From the NCBI GenBank assembly GCA_903830625.1, contig CAIKUK010000008.1, positions 1-43,014 on the forward strand: a stretch of DNA of 43,014 nucleotides, given 5' to 3'. Below, one piece after another: positions 7,083 through 15,222 of this stretch. The translations under genes were made by a program, and so were the position numbers. The number at the start of each line of letters is the position of its first letter. Within the stretch, counting starts at the first letter, position 1. Below the pieces are notes generated by a model. The model did not search any database. It was not told the origin of the DNA and saw nothing but the letters and a program-made list of their open reading frames with translations. This stretch comes from Candidatus Yanofskyibacteriota bacterium. Its GTDB lineage: Bacteria; Patescibacteriota; Minisyncoccia; 2-02-FULL-40-12; GWA2-44-9.

Positions 7083-7276
7083 ACGGTTCGTACACCTACG
7101 GGTGGCAGCAGACGAGAATATTCGACAATGGGCGAAAGCCTGATCGAGGGATGCCGCGTGCAGGAAGAAGGGCTTCGGCCTGTAAACTGCTTTTGTATGG
7201 GAAGAACTTTGACGGTACCATAAGAATAAGGGGTTGCTAACCTCGTGCCAGCAGCAGCGGTAATACGAGGACCCCA

Positions 7277-7307
<31 letters not shown>

Positions 7308-7523
7308 TGAGCAGCCGGTTTTGCTAGTCCTATGTTAAATCTCACTGCTCAACGGTGAGACAGCGTGGGAAACGGCAAAACTAGAGCGGGTAAGAGGCAG
7401 ACGGAACGTGCAGTGTAGGGGTGAAATCCATTGATATTGCACGGAACACCAAAAGCGAAAGCAGTCTGCTAGTGCTCTGCTGACGGTCAATCACTAAAGC
7501 GTGGGGATCAAAAAGGATTAGAT

Positions 7524-8524
7524 AAATCCGTGTGTGCATTGGCCTAGAAACCAAGGAGCATACAAAAGGGTGTCCCTCTCAACAGCAATGTTGAGATGCG
7601 CATTCAGCTGTATCGGGGAAGCCCTATTCTTGATATAATTAAGAAGGGTAATCCCGAGGGAAGTCGTTTCGAACGACCCCGTAGAGACTATGTAATATAG
7701 ACGTAAAAATGATTGAAAGGTCATTTTTGTCGAGAAAAAGTAAAGAAATAATTTTAGGTTCCTTACTCGGCGATGGATCGTTAAAAATCCATCCTCGATA
7801 TCGTAATGCACGATTTTCTTTTCGGCATTCCATAAACCAGAAAGATTATTTTTTCTGGAAAGCGAGCGAACTAAAAGAAATTTCTGGAGATTCGTGCTAT
7901 TGGGAACAAAAGCCTGATGGTTTTGGCGGCAAAAAGTTAAGATATCAAAGTCTTGCTTTACCCTCATTAACCAAGATTCATACATTGACGCATGACAAGG
8001 GACAGATGAATATTAACCAGAAATGGTTAAATAAACTTACCCCCTTATCACTCGCGACGTGGTGGCTCGATGATGGCTCCTTGATAGTTAATGGCCGGCG
8101 CGGTGTATTGTGCACTGATCCGTTTCCATACGAAGCTCAAAAGAAACTTGCAACCTACCTAGAAAAAAGATGGAAGATAAAAGTCAAAGTCGCTAAAACA
8201 AGCCGCATGTGGGGCAATAAGCGGATAGAGTATTATCGCCTCTGGTTTAGATCAGGCGAGGAGCTTAAAAAACTTCTTCGTTTGATTCTACCCTACATCA
8301 AAGTAGAATCCATGTTGCCTAAAGTTTTACTTTTATATCGAAACCCTGTATTGCAACAACGCTGGATCTCTGAAGTCAGTTCCTTAACTGGATTTTCGGA
8401 AGACATAATTAAAAAATATGTAGCCGAAAAGAAGGCCAGATGGAAAGCATTTAGAGAATGATATAGTCCGATCCTCCAAGTAATTGGAGAAATACTGTAA
8501 ACAGTATAATTAAATCTACAATAG
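7524..8524 (+). other. Intron 2 of 16S (group I), E. coli position about 793
   Basis: The 5' exon ends GGATTAGAU (7523), the intron ends in G (8524), and the 3' exon resumes ACCCTTGTAGTCC, restoring the conserved 785-806 region. CGTAGAGACTAT (about 7680-7691) and GATATAGTCC (about 8460-8469) are the classic R and S (P7) group I elements, and the ORF lies between them. Length 1001 nt. Like intron 1 it begins with AAAT. Confidence 0.9.
7709..8461 (+). CDS. Intron-encoded LAGLIDADG homing endonuclease (two motifs)
   Basis: A 250-residue protein of the two-motif, monomeric LAGLIDADG class. The motifs are ILGSLLGDGSL (about residues 15-25) and LATWWLDDGSL (about 115-125), each with the catalytic acidic residue. 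Between them is a saddle region with H-x-Q-K-D-Y-type residues (FRHSINQKDYFFWKASEL). The C-terminus is basic. It lies entirely within intron 2, between the two halves of the P7 helix, the usual place for such genes in group I introns. The ATG at 7709 begins just before the first motif. By family knowledge it should cut 16S genes near position 793 that lack the intron. Confidence 0.92.
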   Translation: MIERSFLSRKSKEIILGSLLGDGSLKIHPRYRNARFSFRHSINQKDYFFWKASELKEISGDSCYWEQKPDGFGGKKLRYQSLALPSLTKIHTLTHDKGQMNINQKWLNKLTPLSLATWWLDDGSLIVNGRRGVLCTDPFPYEAQKKLATYLEKRWKIKVKVAKTSRMWGNKRIEYYRLWFRSGEELKKLLRLILPYIKVESMLPKVLLLYRNPVLQQRWISEVSSLTGFSEDIIKKYVAEKKARWKAFRE

Positions 8525-9116
8525 ACCCTTGTAGTCCACGCCCTAAACGATACACACTAGCTATTGGGAGCATCGACCCTTCCAGTGGCGAAGCCAACGC
8601 GTTAAGTGTGTCGCCTGGGAAGTACGATCGCAAGATTAAAACTCAAAGAAATAGGCGGGAATTTGCACAAGCGGTGGATCATGCGGTTCAATTCGACTCT
8701 AAGCGAGGAACCTCACCAAGGCTTGAAATCTAGCTGCACGCTCCAGAAACGGAGAAGCCTTCGAGGGTGCTAGACAGGTGCTGCACGGCTGTCGTCAGCT
8801 CGTCATGTGAATGGTTTCCTTAAGTGGATTAACGAGCGCAACCCCTATTGTCTGTTATATGTGTCAGACGAAACTGCTTTCGTAAGAAAGAGGAAGGTGG
8901 GGATGACGTCAAGTCAGCGTGGCCCTCTGATGTCTTGGGCTACACGCATGATACAATGGTTGTTACAATGGGTTGCCAAGCCGCGAGGCGGAGCTAATCC
9001 CATCAAAGGCAACCTCAGTTCGGATAGGAGGCTGCAACTTGCCTCCTTGAAGCTGGAATCGCTAGTAATCGCAGATCAGAACGCTGCGGTGAATACGTTC
9101 TCAAATTTTGCACTCA

Positions 9117-10061
9117 GAATTAAATGCGCACGGCAGTTTACAAAGCTAGACTGTTTAAATCAGTCCCTCCGATACGCCATCGGAGCGTAGTTGAAAGGTA
9201 GTCCTAGTCCGTGAGGAGTAGGGCGGAGGACCTGGAAACAAATCGTAGCCAGACACACAAAGACCGTCATCGATTCTTATATCGGCAGTGAGGTAAGAAG
9301 AAGATGGCACAAAAAGGTCGTTTGGATGTGAGGAACAGTTCTGTAAATAACCCGTGGAGATCTCATAAGACTAAAGAACTAAGTGTCTTGTGAGAAGTCA
9401 GCTTTGCCGTAGTATTGTTGATAACGATCATGCCCAATGAGAGTATAATTGGTGTATGCATACACGAAGTCAACGAAAAGGGCAAAACCTATTGGACCCA
9501 CAGTATGTTGTTGGATTTGTTGATGGAGAAGGATGTTTTTCTGTTGGTTGTAGTCGTCGCGCTGATGTTGATCTAGGATTTACATTTACGGCGGCTTTCG
9601 AAATCGAGATGACTATTGATGATATGGAAGTAGTTAAGAAAGTCCATAATACACTCGGTAATCCCGGGCAGGTATACACTTCCATATTCAAGAGATATCC
9701 TCGTTGGAAACCTCACGTCAAATTAAAGGTTTCCAATATCAAAGACTTAACAGAAAAAATAATCCCATTCTTCGAGAAGTATCAGCTTCAGTCTAAAAAG
9801 CGAAAAAGTTTTAAGATATTTTGTGTTATCGTGAAAATGATACAACAAAAGAAACATCTTAAACTCAAGTATGCTAAGAAGATTGTCGCCATGAGAAACA
9901 CAATGAACCCGACCGGTAAAGGATACCGTAAGTACTTTGCAGTTCAATTGGGCTCGCGTAGCGCGGGAAATCCGCTCACTACGCCTGATCGTATAAAATC
10001 AGGTCCTGATCGCTATAAGTGATTGGGGTGGGGAATCTAAGTAAGTTCTTACTGAAGACTT
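9117..10061 (+). other. Intron 3 of 16S, E. coli position about 1398, class unresolved
   Basis: The 5' exon ends TTGCACTCA (9116) and the 3' exon starts CTGCCCGTC (10062); the join restores the conserved 1391-1407 region. Because the next intron base is G and the last intron base is T, the junction is unambiguous if that region is conserved. The exon does not end in U and the intron does not end in G, so it breaks the group I rule; no GUGYG start or recognisable group II domain V was seen. The first 340 nt are strongly structured (GACTG/CAGTC, CTCCGAT/ATCGGAG, CTCATAAGAC/GTCTTGTGAG). Length 945 nt. Confidence 0.75.
9456..10022 (+). CDS. Intron-encoded LAGLIDADG homing endonuclease (single motif)
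   Basis: A 188-residue protein with one LAGLIDADG helix, YVVGFVDGEGCFSV, at about residues 17-30, then a strand pattern (FTFTAAFEIEMTIDDMEVVKKVHNTLGNPGQVY) typical of the single-motif family. The C-terminal 30 residues (GSRSAGNPLTTPDRIKSGPDRYK) look unrelated to the fold and are encoded by palindromic DNA (GTAGCG..CGCTCACTAC and CCTGAT..ATCAGG at about 9957-9995), so the tail probably runs into intron structure or an inserted repeat. The ATG at 9456 is preceded by TATAAT at about 9445. It lies inside intron 3. The key acidic residues are present. Confidence 0.88.
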   Translation: MHTRSQRKGQNLLDPQYVVGFVDGEGCFSVGCSRRADVDLGFTFTAAFEIEMTIDDMEVVKKVHNTLGNPGQVYTSIFKRYPRWKPHVKLKVSNIKDLTEKIIPFFEKYQLQSKKRKSFKIFCVIVKMIQQKKHLKLKYAKKIVAMRNTMNPTGKGYRKYFAVQLGSRSAGNPLTTPDRIKSGPDRYK

Positions 10062-10379
10062 CTGCCCGTCAACTCAAGGGAGCCGGGAATACCCGAAGAC
10101 CCGTATTATATATGGGGACACGGTAGGCTCGGTAACAAGGAGTAAGTCGTAACAAGGCAAGGCTAGCGGAAGCTGGTCTTGGATCACCTCCTTTCTATTT
10201 AGAATATTAAGTTCTAAACCTAGAAAGGTTAGTAGCAGGAGATGAGAAAAGGGAAATTAGATTTCTAATTTGTCATATCACACTCTGACCTACATAAAGA
10301 TGTCGATATTATCTTTGATAATGCGGAGTCCCACCGCTAAATGGGAGTTCAATGGCACTAGAACAAAAATCGTGTCTAG

Positions 10380-10401
10380 CTGGTTAACTATATGAAATTG
10401 A
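10380..10401 (+). other. 16S processing stem, 3' arm
   Basis: A perfect 22-nt complement of 5926-5947. Together the arms enclose the leader end, all four exons and all three introns. The arm abuts the terminator at 10403. Confidence 0.8.
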
Positions 10402-10402
10402 T

Positions 10403-10440
10403 AAATACAAAACCCGCCGATATCGGCGGGTTTTGTATTT
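10403..10440. terminator. Bidirectional terminator between rrs and the SIMPL gene
   Basis: A perfect 38-bp palindrome (AAATACAAAACCCGCCGA and its complement) with A-rich and T-rich flanks, so it can end both the rRNA transcript and the convergent minus-strand gene. Confidence 0.92.
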
Positions 10441-10445
10441 TAGAT

Positions 10446-11174
10446 TTATTTGATTTGGTAAGTGATTGTGACATCAATGACGATATCATTCTCGCCAGTG
10501 GGGATTGTCGGTGTAACCGCGCCGCCGCCCATACCAACTGCTCTAGTATCAGAATACATCGGCACCGGATAACCATTAGAACCTTCCACAAAATTTATAA
10601 TCTTGCCCAGACTGATGCCGACTTGTTTTTCCAGTTCAGTCGCTTTTTTCTTGGCGTTATCAATGGCCAGCTGGCGGGCCTGCGATTTCAAAGCGTCCGG
10701 ATTCTCAATTTGTAAACCTAGATTATTAACCTGATTGGCACCAGCCGTGACCAGTCCATCCAATACTGTACTAATCTTGGTCAGGTCGCGGATTTTAATT
10801 TCATATGACTGCGTGACCTGGTATCCGGTAATAGTGGGTTGTCCGCCGTATGGGGGATACTTATATTGCGGAGTGATGTCATAACCGCTCGTTTTAACAT
10901 CTTTGTCGGCGATGCCTTGCTTCTTCAAAAAAGCGGAGACGGCATTTGATTTGGTACTGTTGCTGTCTTGGGCCGTCTTGGAATCAACAGCTTGGGTCAC
11001 AATACTTGCTGAAATAACAGCAATGTCCGGCTTGGCCGTCACCTTGCCTTCGCCGCTGAACGAAACCGTATTGGTGGTCGCGGCTGTATTGGTGACTTGA
11101 TTGATTTCGGCCAACAGGAACAAAGCCAGAATCACGAGCACCAGACTACCTGTCCAAACAAGAGGTTTATACAT
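10446..11174 (-). CDS. SIMPL domain protein (DUF541), membrane-anchored
   Basis: A 242-residue protein with an N-terminal hydrophobic segment (PLVWTGSLVLVILALFLLA, residues 4-22), probably a signal anchor, followed by a SIMPL/DUF541 domain. The opening VSFSGEGKVTAKPDIAVISASIVTQ, the central Y.VTQSYEIKIRDL and the closing NDIVIDVTITYQIK are typical. The family is found in periplasmic or cell-surface proteins in bacteria and its biochemical role is poorly defined. It is convergent with rrs and divergent from the trmH-like gene, with only 40 bp between the start codons. Gly-Gly-Gly and Pro-rich linkers near residue 220 are probably surface loops. Function beyond the domain cannot be given. Confidence 0.85.
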   Translation of the reverse strand: MYKPLVWTGSLVLVILALFLLAEINQVTNTAATTNTVSFSGEGKVTAKPDIAVISASIVTQAVDSKTAQDSNSTKSNAVSAFLKKQGIADKDVKTSGYDITPQYKYPPYGGQPTITGYQVTQSYEIKIRDLTKISTVLDGLVTAGANQVNNLGLQIENPDALKSQARQLAIDNAKKKATELEKQVGISLGKIINFVEGSNGYPVPMYSDTRAVGMGGGAVTPTIPTGENDIVIDVTITYQIK

Positions 11175-11178
11175 ATAA

Positions 11179-11206
11179 TTGATAATTACTTTATTTCTAG
11201 TAGTAT
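11179..11206 (+). promoter_or_regulatory. Promoter of the TrmH-like gene
   Basis: TTGATA (11179-11184), a 16-bp spacer and TAGTAT (11201-11206). The ATG is at 11215, so the message is expected to be leaderless or nearly so. Confidence 0.6.
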
Positions 11207-11214
11207 ATCACAAT

Positions 11215-11676
11215 ATGCCTACGCGCCAGATAGTGGCAATATTACACAATGTCCGAAGCCGAGAAAACGTCGGCTCTATTTTCCGTACGGCCGATGCGGC
11301 TGGCGTGGCCAAGATATATCTTTGCGGGATTACGCCCCAGCCCCCTCATGATAAAATCTCCAAAACCGCGCTGGGTGCGGAAACAACTGTGCCTTGGGAA
11401 TACCATAAACAAACTTGGCGGCTAATTGAGCAATTAAAAAAAGATGGTTATCAGGTCGTGTCGCTGGAAAAGTCCAAAACCGCCACAGATATTTTCAAGT
11501 TTAAAAAAAGGGCTGGGCTGCTGGGGTTGGTGGTCGGGAACGAGGTTTTGGGGTTATCCCCAGAAATCCTAAAGCGGTCAAATAGAGTGGTCAGCATTCC
11601 TATGCGTGGCCAGAAGGAATCCCTCAATGTTGCCGTAGCCTTCGGGGTGGCAGTTTATGAATTTAAAAAGAAGTAA
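11215..11676 (+). CDS. TrmH/SpoU family RNA 2'-O-methyltransferase
   Basis: A 153-residue SPOUT-class enzyme that transfers a methyl group from SAM to a ribose 2'-OH in tRNA or rRNA. Motif 1 is ILHNVRSRENVGSIFRTADAAG (N and R for substrate binding), motif 2 is GLVVGNEVLGLSP and motif 3 is VSIPMRGQKESLNVAVAFGVAVYEF, all with the conserved residues. The frame is open upstream, but ATG 11215 (MPTRQIVAIL) is chosen because the promoter's -10 ends 8 nt before it and the conserved fold starts there. It lacks the N-terminal substrate-binding extension seen in larger members, so the target (tRNA or rRNA site) cannot be told from sequence. Confidence 0.9.
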   Translation: MPTRQIVAILHNVRSRENVGSIFRTADAAGVAKIYLCGITPQPPHDKISKTALGAETTVPWEYHKQTWRLIEQLKKDGYQVVSLEKSKTATDIFKFKKRAGLLGLVVGNEVLGLSPEILKRSNRVVSIPMRGQKESLNVAVAFGVAVYEFKKK

Positions 11677-11800
11677 GTTGGGCAATACTAATATAAAGAT
11701 ATATAAAAAGGTCTAAATTTTAGGAGTCTTTATATATGTTTATGTGTTTATGTTAGATTTCGATCCCAGAAGCTAATTTGATATAATTAAGTTGAATTTT

Positions 11801-12421
11801 ATGGTTTTACCGACTAAAAATCTGGAAAAAAAGTTGCTCAAATCTGGCTATGACCGGGTAATTGGGGTGGATGAGGTCGGAGTGGGTTGTTTGGCTGGTC
11901 CGGTCGTGGCTTGCGCCGTTTCTTTCTCGGCTGAATTTTACAACATTACATCCGGTAAGTTTCAAGGGTTGCGGGAATCAAAACTATTATCGCCTCAACA
12001 ACGGGAAAAATTCATGACCGAGTTACTCGGACAGAAATATAAAATCGGTTTATGCTATCCTAAAAAAATTGATGCCATAAATATCTTCCAGGCGACCCAG
12101 ACGGCGATGCGAAGCGCTATCAAAAATGTTTCTTCCAAAAATTATCGGCCGATCGTTCTGGTGGACGGCAATAAAAAAATTAAAAATCTGAAATTTGACC
12201 AGCAGACCATCGTCAAGGGGGACCAAAAAATCTTCGCCATCGCTTGCGCCTCCATCATCGCCAAAGTTTACCGCGATAAGATGATGAAACGGTATGCGAA
12301 ACGATTTCCTGGTTATGGGTTCGAACAACATAAGGGTTATAGCACTAAATCACATCAACAAAACTTAAAAATACTTGGTCCCTCGCCAATCCATCGCCGT
12401 TCTTTTAGACTGGAATATTGA
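11801..12421 (+). CDS. rnhB: Ribonuclease HII
   Basis: A 206-residue RNase HII, which cuts the RNA strand of RNA-DNA hybrids and removes misincorporated ribonucleotides. The signature IGVDEVGVGCLAGPVVACAV (residues 21-40) contains the catalytic Asp24-Glu25. The further acidic residue is in VLVDGNKKI, and SIIAKVYRDKMM and GYSTKSHQ match the family. ATG 11801 is preferred over a TTG three codons upstream; TATAAT lies at 11782-11787, leaving a leader of about 7 nt and no Shine-Dalgarno. Downstream, an AT-rich gap leads to an SRPBCC gene. Length is typical. Confidence 0.95.
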   Translation: MVLPTKNLEKKLLKSGYDRVIGVDEVGVGCLAGPVVACAVSFSAEFYNITSGKFQGLRESKLLSPQQREKFMTELLGQKYKIGLCYPKKIDAINIFQATQTAMRSAIKNVSSKNYRPIVLVDGNKKIKNLKFDQQTIVKGDQKIFAIACASIIAKVYRDKMMKRYAKRFPGYGFEQHKGYSTKSHQQNLKILGPSPIHRRSFRLEY

Positions 12422-12484
12422 TTTGTATCAATATAGAAGCGTATTACGTAGATAAACATTGAATAACTAATTAATAATATATTT

Positions 12485-12877
12485 ATGAAAACAAAAAATA
12501 TTAGTCAGAGGTTGGTCTTAAATGCCGGCAGTCACGAAGTATATGACGCTTTGATGAGTTCAAAGAAACACTCCCAATTTACCGGCGCCAAGGCAGTGAT
12601 GAGTCAAAAAGTCGGCGGAAAATTTACGGCTTATGACGGCTATATTGAAGGCAAAAATACCGATTTAAAACCGGATAAAAAGATTGTTCAGTTATGGCGG
12701 GCCAGCGATTGGCCGGAAAAACATTTCTCAACGGTGACTTATGCATTAACCGAGAAAGCCGGCAAGACCACTTTGAAGTTTACTCAAAAGAATGTGCCCG
12801 CCGAACAGTATAAAGAGATTAAACAAGGCTGGGTAGATTTCTACTGGTCACCGCTCAAAAAGATGTTTGGCAAGTAA
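12485..12877 (+). CDS. SRPBCC / AHSA1-like domain protein
   Basis: A 130-residue protein of the START-like SRPBCC fold, AHSA1 branch. Family features are the N-terminal ISQRLVLNAGSHEVYDALMSSKKHSQFTG, then GGKFTAYDGYIEGKNTDL, the IVQLWRASDWPEKHFSTVTYAL strand pair, and the C-terminal helix Y..IKQGWVDFYWSPLKKMF. These folds form a hydrophobic cavity for small ligands or act as co-chaperone-like modules; the ligand here is unknown. A strong terminator follows (12880-12905), so it is transcribed alone or with rnhB. The start is the only ATG before the domain; TAATAT just upstream suggests a leaderless message. Confidence 0.85.
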   Translation: MKTKNISQRLVLNAGSHEVYDALMSSKKHSQFTGAKAVMSQKVGGKFTAYDGYIEGKNTDLKPDKKIVQLWRASDWPEKHFSTVTYALTEKAGKTTLKFTQKNVPAEQYKEIKQGWVDFYWSPLKKMFGK

Positions 12878-12879
12878 AC

Positions 12880-12905
12880 AAAAAAGGCCCTAGCGGGCCT
12901 TTTTT
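12880..12905 (+). terminator. Terminator after the SRPBCC gene
   Basis: AAAAAAGGCCC, loop TAGC, GGGCCTTTTTT: an 11-bp stem with flanking A and T runs, active in either direction. Confidence 0.93.
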
Positions 12906-12924
12906 GTTTTTGGTAGAATTGGTT

Positions 12925-13116
12925 ATGAAAAAAATCGTGATTTTTGTTGTAATAGTGGCAGCCATTCTTGTTGGGCTTATTATGACAAAATCTTGTAAAG
13001 AAACGTTTCCGCCAAAAGTGAGTCAAATCGATAGTCATTTTGTAGAAAAAGATGGTAAACTCTACTATTGTCAGTCATATTTGGAGTTAATAAAATCGTT
13101 TTTATGGCCAAAGTAG
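12925..13116 (+). CDS. Small membrane-anchored protein, 63 aa, unknown
   Basis: I do not recognise this protein. From ATG 12925 it begins MKKIVIFVVIVAAILVGLIM, a signal-anchor or signal peptide, then a short polar region with two Cys (SCKETFP and YYCQS). An upstream in-frame ATG at 12904 falls inside the preceding terminator and before the TAGAAT -10 (12914-12919), so it is rejected. The stop overlaps the GAPDH start by 13 bases, suggesting translational coupling. The 51-residue protein after GAPDH has the same design, a hydrophobic N-terminus followed by a short Cys-containing tail. Confidence 0.6.
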   Translation: MKKIVIFVVIVAAILVGLIMTKSCKETFPPKVSQIDSHFVEKDGKLYYCQSYLELIKSFLWPK

Positions 13117-14081
13117 CAATTAACGGATTTGGGCGGATTGGGCGGGCTTTTTTTAAACTGGCATTAACCAAGCCAGAGCTTGAAATTGTGGCTATCAATG
13201 ATTTGGGGGAACTGAGCAATATAGTGGCTTTGCTTCAGCACGATTCTGTTTATGGAGAATACTCATCGAAAGTTGAAAGCCAAAATTCAGACGGCAAAAA
13301 TTACTTGGTCGTTGATGGCAAGCCGTATCTTTTTTTAAATGAAAAAGACCCCGAAAAATTACCTTGGGGAGAATTGGGGATTGATATTGTCGTGGAAGCG
13401 ACCGGCGTGCTTGAAAGTTATACCAAAGCTTCGGTTCATAAAAAAGCGGGCGCCAAGCGGGTGGTGATTACCGCGCCGACAGAAGACGGAGACAGTCCTG
13501 ACAACCGAACGGTTTTGATGGGCATCAATGAGGACGTTTTAAAAACATGCACCATTTCTTCCAACGGTTCCTGCACGACTAATTCGGCGGCTTCGGTCAT
13601 GCAAATCCTTTCCGACAGGCTCGGCATCAAAAAAGCTTTTTTGAATACGACCCATGCTTATACGGCTAGACAAGCGAACGCGGGGAGTAATATTATTCCA
13701 GCAGAAACCGGAGCGGCGATGGCGATTGATAGAGTAATTACTTCCTTGAAAGGAAAATTTGACGGCTATGGTTTGCGGGTTCCGGTCGAGATTGGCGCGA
13801 TTTCTGTCATTACTCTTGTGTTAGAAAAAACAACAACTGCCGAAGAAGTGAACGAGATTCTGAAAGCCAGCGCGTTGGAACCGCGCTGGCAGGGAATTTT
13901 CAAAACAGTGGTTGGCCCGCTGGTTTCATCCGATATAATCGGTGACCCATATCCGGCGATAGCCGATCTATCACTCACGCGAGTAGTTGATGGCGACTTG
14001 TGTATGGTTTATTCTTGGTACGATAATGAATTCGGATATACAAATTCATTGTTGCAACACGTATTAAAAATAAACATTTAA
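13104..14081 (+). CDS. gap: Glyceraldehyde-3-phosphate dehydrogenase
   Basis: A 325-residue type I GAPDH, which oxidises glyceraldehyde-3-phosphate to 1,3-bisphosphoglycerate with NAD(P). The Rossmann opening AKVAINGFGRIGR is at residues 2-14; the catalytic Cys is about residue 157 in SNGSCTTNSAAS, with His in NTTHAYTARQ. GLRVPVEIGAISVI and SWYDNEFGYTNS are the usual C-terminal signatures. The second Cys found in many GAPDHs four residues after the catalytic one is Ser here. ATG 13104 is chosen since the Rossmann strand begins at once; the open frame extends upstream but overlaps the preceding small gene. The neighbouring transketolase halves indicate central carbon metabolism. Confidence 0.95.
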   Translation: MAKVAINGFGRIGRAFFKLALTKPELEIVAINDLGELSNIVALLQHDSVYGEYSSKVESQNSDGKNYLVVDGKPYLFLNEKDPEKLPWGELGIDIVVEATGVLESYTKASVHKKAGAKRVVITAPTEDGDSPDNRTVLMGINEDVLKTCTISSNGSCTTNSAASVMQILSDRLGIKKAFLNTTHAYTARQANAGSNIIPAETGAAMAIDRVITSLKGKFDGYGLRVPVEIGAISVITLVLEKTTTAEEVNEILKASALEPRWQGIFKTVVGPLVSSDIIGDPYPAIADLSLTRVVDGDLCMVYSWYDNEFGYTNSLLQHVLKINI

Positions 14082-14090
14082 TTTTATAAA

Positions 14091-14246
14091 ATGAAAATTA
14101 TCATTGCAATTCTCGTTATAATTATTTTGGCCATAATTTTCCTGCCGATTTATAGTGGAGAAATTATGTGTGGGGCAAACCCGGAAAAAGGATGTTGGCA
14201 TACTAAAATAAATCTTATCGAATATATAAAATACAAACAGAGATAA
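14091..14246 (+). CDS. Small membrane or secreted protein, 51 aa, unknown
   Basis: A short ORF 9 bp after the GAPDH stop. It begins MKIIIAILVIIILAIIFLPI, one hydrophobic helix, followed by a tail with CGANPEKGCWHTK (two Cys) and a basic end. No family is recognised. It resembles in layout the 63-residue protein on the other side of gap. No strong Shine-Dalgarno is visible, so it may be translated by coupling to gap. Coding status is plausible but not proven. Confidence 0.5.
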   Translation: MKIIIAILVIIILAIIFLPIYSGEIMCGANPEKGCWHTKINLIEYIKYKQR

Positions 14247-14287
14247 TAGAGGAATCCGGAGTAAATGTCCCAATATATTCACGAAGA

Positions 14288-14314
14288 CCCGCCTTCGCTA
14301 AAGCTACGGACGGG
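14288..14314. repeat. Dispersed palindromic repeat upstream of tktN
   Basis: CCCGCCTTCGCTAAAGC followed by TACGGACGGG: same core (CGCCTTCGCTAAAGC) as a copy in the rrs leader near 5886. It lies 12 bp before the transketolase start. Confidence 0.7.
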
Positions 14315-14326
14315 CAAGTAAAATAA

Positions 14327-15190
14327 ATGTCAAATTACATTAGTGAAAGCAAAATTCAAGAGCTGGAAATCAAGGCGAATGAGGCGCGGGAGCTTTTGAT
14401 TGAGATGCTAACCGAAGCGGGTTCGGGGCACACGGCCGGCTCTTTGGGGATGGCCGATATTTTTACGGCTTTCTATTTTCACATCTTAAACCATAACCCG
14501 AAAAATCCGGACTGGGCGGAACGGGACCGATTGATTTTATCCAATGGCCATATTTGCCCGATTCGCTATGTGGCCATGGCCATGTCTGGTTATTTTCCTC
14601 TGGAGGAATTAAAAACTTTAAGAAAATTCGGCTCGCGTCTACAGGGTCATCCCGAAAGAGAAAAGTTACCGGGCGTGGAAACCACTTCGGGGCCTTTGGG
14701 TTCGGGACTGGGCCAGGCTTGCGGGATGGCTTACGCCGCCCGGATGGATAAAAAACCCTTCCGAATTTACTGTGCCATGTCGGACGGAGAACACGATGAA
14801 GGTTCGCTTTGGGAATCGGCCATGTTCGCCGGCAAAAATAAATTATCCAATTTGACCGGGATTATTGACCGCAACAATATTCAAATTGACGGTTTTACTG
14901 AAAATGTTATGCCCCTTGAAAATCTTAGAGCCAAGTACGAAGCTTTTAACTGGCATGTCCTGGAAGTGGACGGTCACAACATTGAACAATTTATAGATGC
15001 GATTGAAGAAGCTAAAGCCATATTTGAAAAGCCGACGGTGATAATCGCCCATACTATTCCCGGCAAAGGCCTACCCGAAATTGAATTTGATCCGGCTTGG
15101 CACGGCAAATCTCCCAAACCAGAAGAAGCCAAGAAATTTTTAAATGAACTTAGAACCTTAGGCGGTAAAATTAAATCTGAACATCAATAA
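14327..15190 (+). CDS. Transketolase, N-terminal (TPP-binding) subunit
   Basis: A 287-residue protein equal to the first third to half of transketolase, which with the second subunit moves two-carbon units in the pentose phosphate pathway. Signs are GSGHTAGSLGMADIFTAFYF, RDRLILSNGHICPIRYVAMA, GPLGSGLGQACGMAYAARMD and the thiamine pyrophosphate/metal motif SDGEHDEGSLWE...NNIQIDG (the first Gly of the usual GDGE is Ser). Its last residues end at the normal split point. The C-terminal half is 345 bp downstream, with a Cys-rich membrane gene in between. Split transketolases are common in CPR, Archaea and some Firmicutes. The start at 14327 is followed by the expected N-terminal helix. Confidence 0.93.
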   Translation: MSNYISESKIQELEIKANEARELLIEMLTEAGSGHTAGSLGMADIFTAFYFHILNHNPKNPDWAERDRLILSNGHICPIRYVAMAMSGYFPLEELKTLRKFGSRLQGHPEREKLPGVETTSGPLGSGLGQACGMAYAARMDKKPFRIYCAMSDGEHDEGSLWESAMFAGKNKLSNLTGIIDRNNIQIDGFTENVMPLENLRAKYEAFNWHVLEVDGHNIEQFIDAIEEAKAIFEKPTVIIAHTIPGKGLPEIEFDPAWHGKSPKPEEAKKFLNELRTLGGKIKSEHQ

Positions 15191-15222
15191 AATGATGAAA
15201 TTAGAGAAAAGGAGGTGTTTGT

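Noticed and set aside
8807-9190. 127-residue open frame
   Set aside because: It lies in 16S exon 3 and runs into intron 3; the DNA is fully explained as rRNA.
9117-10061. Intron 3 as a standard group I intron ending in G
   Set aside because: Shifting the junction to satisfy the U/G rule would break the conserved C1397-A1398-C1399 of the 16S.
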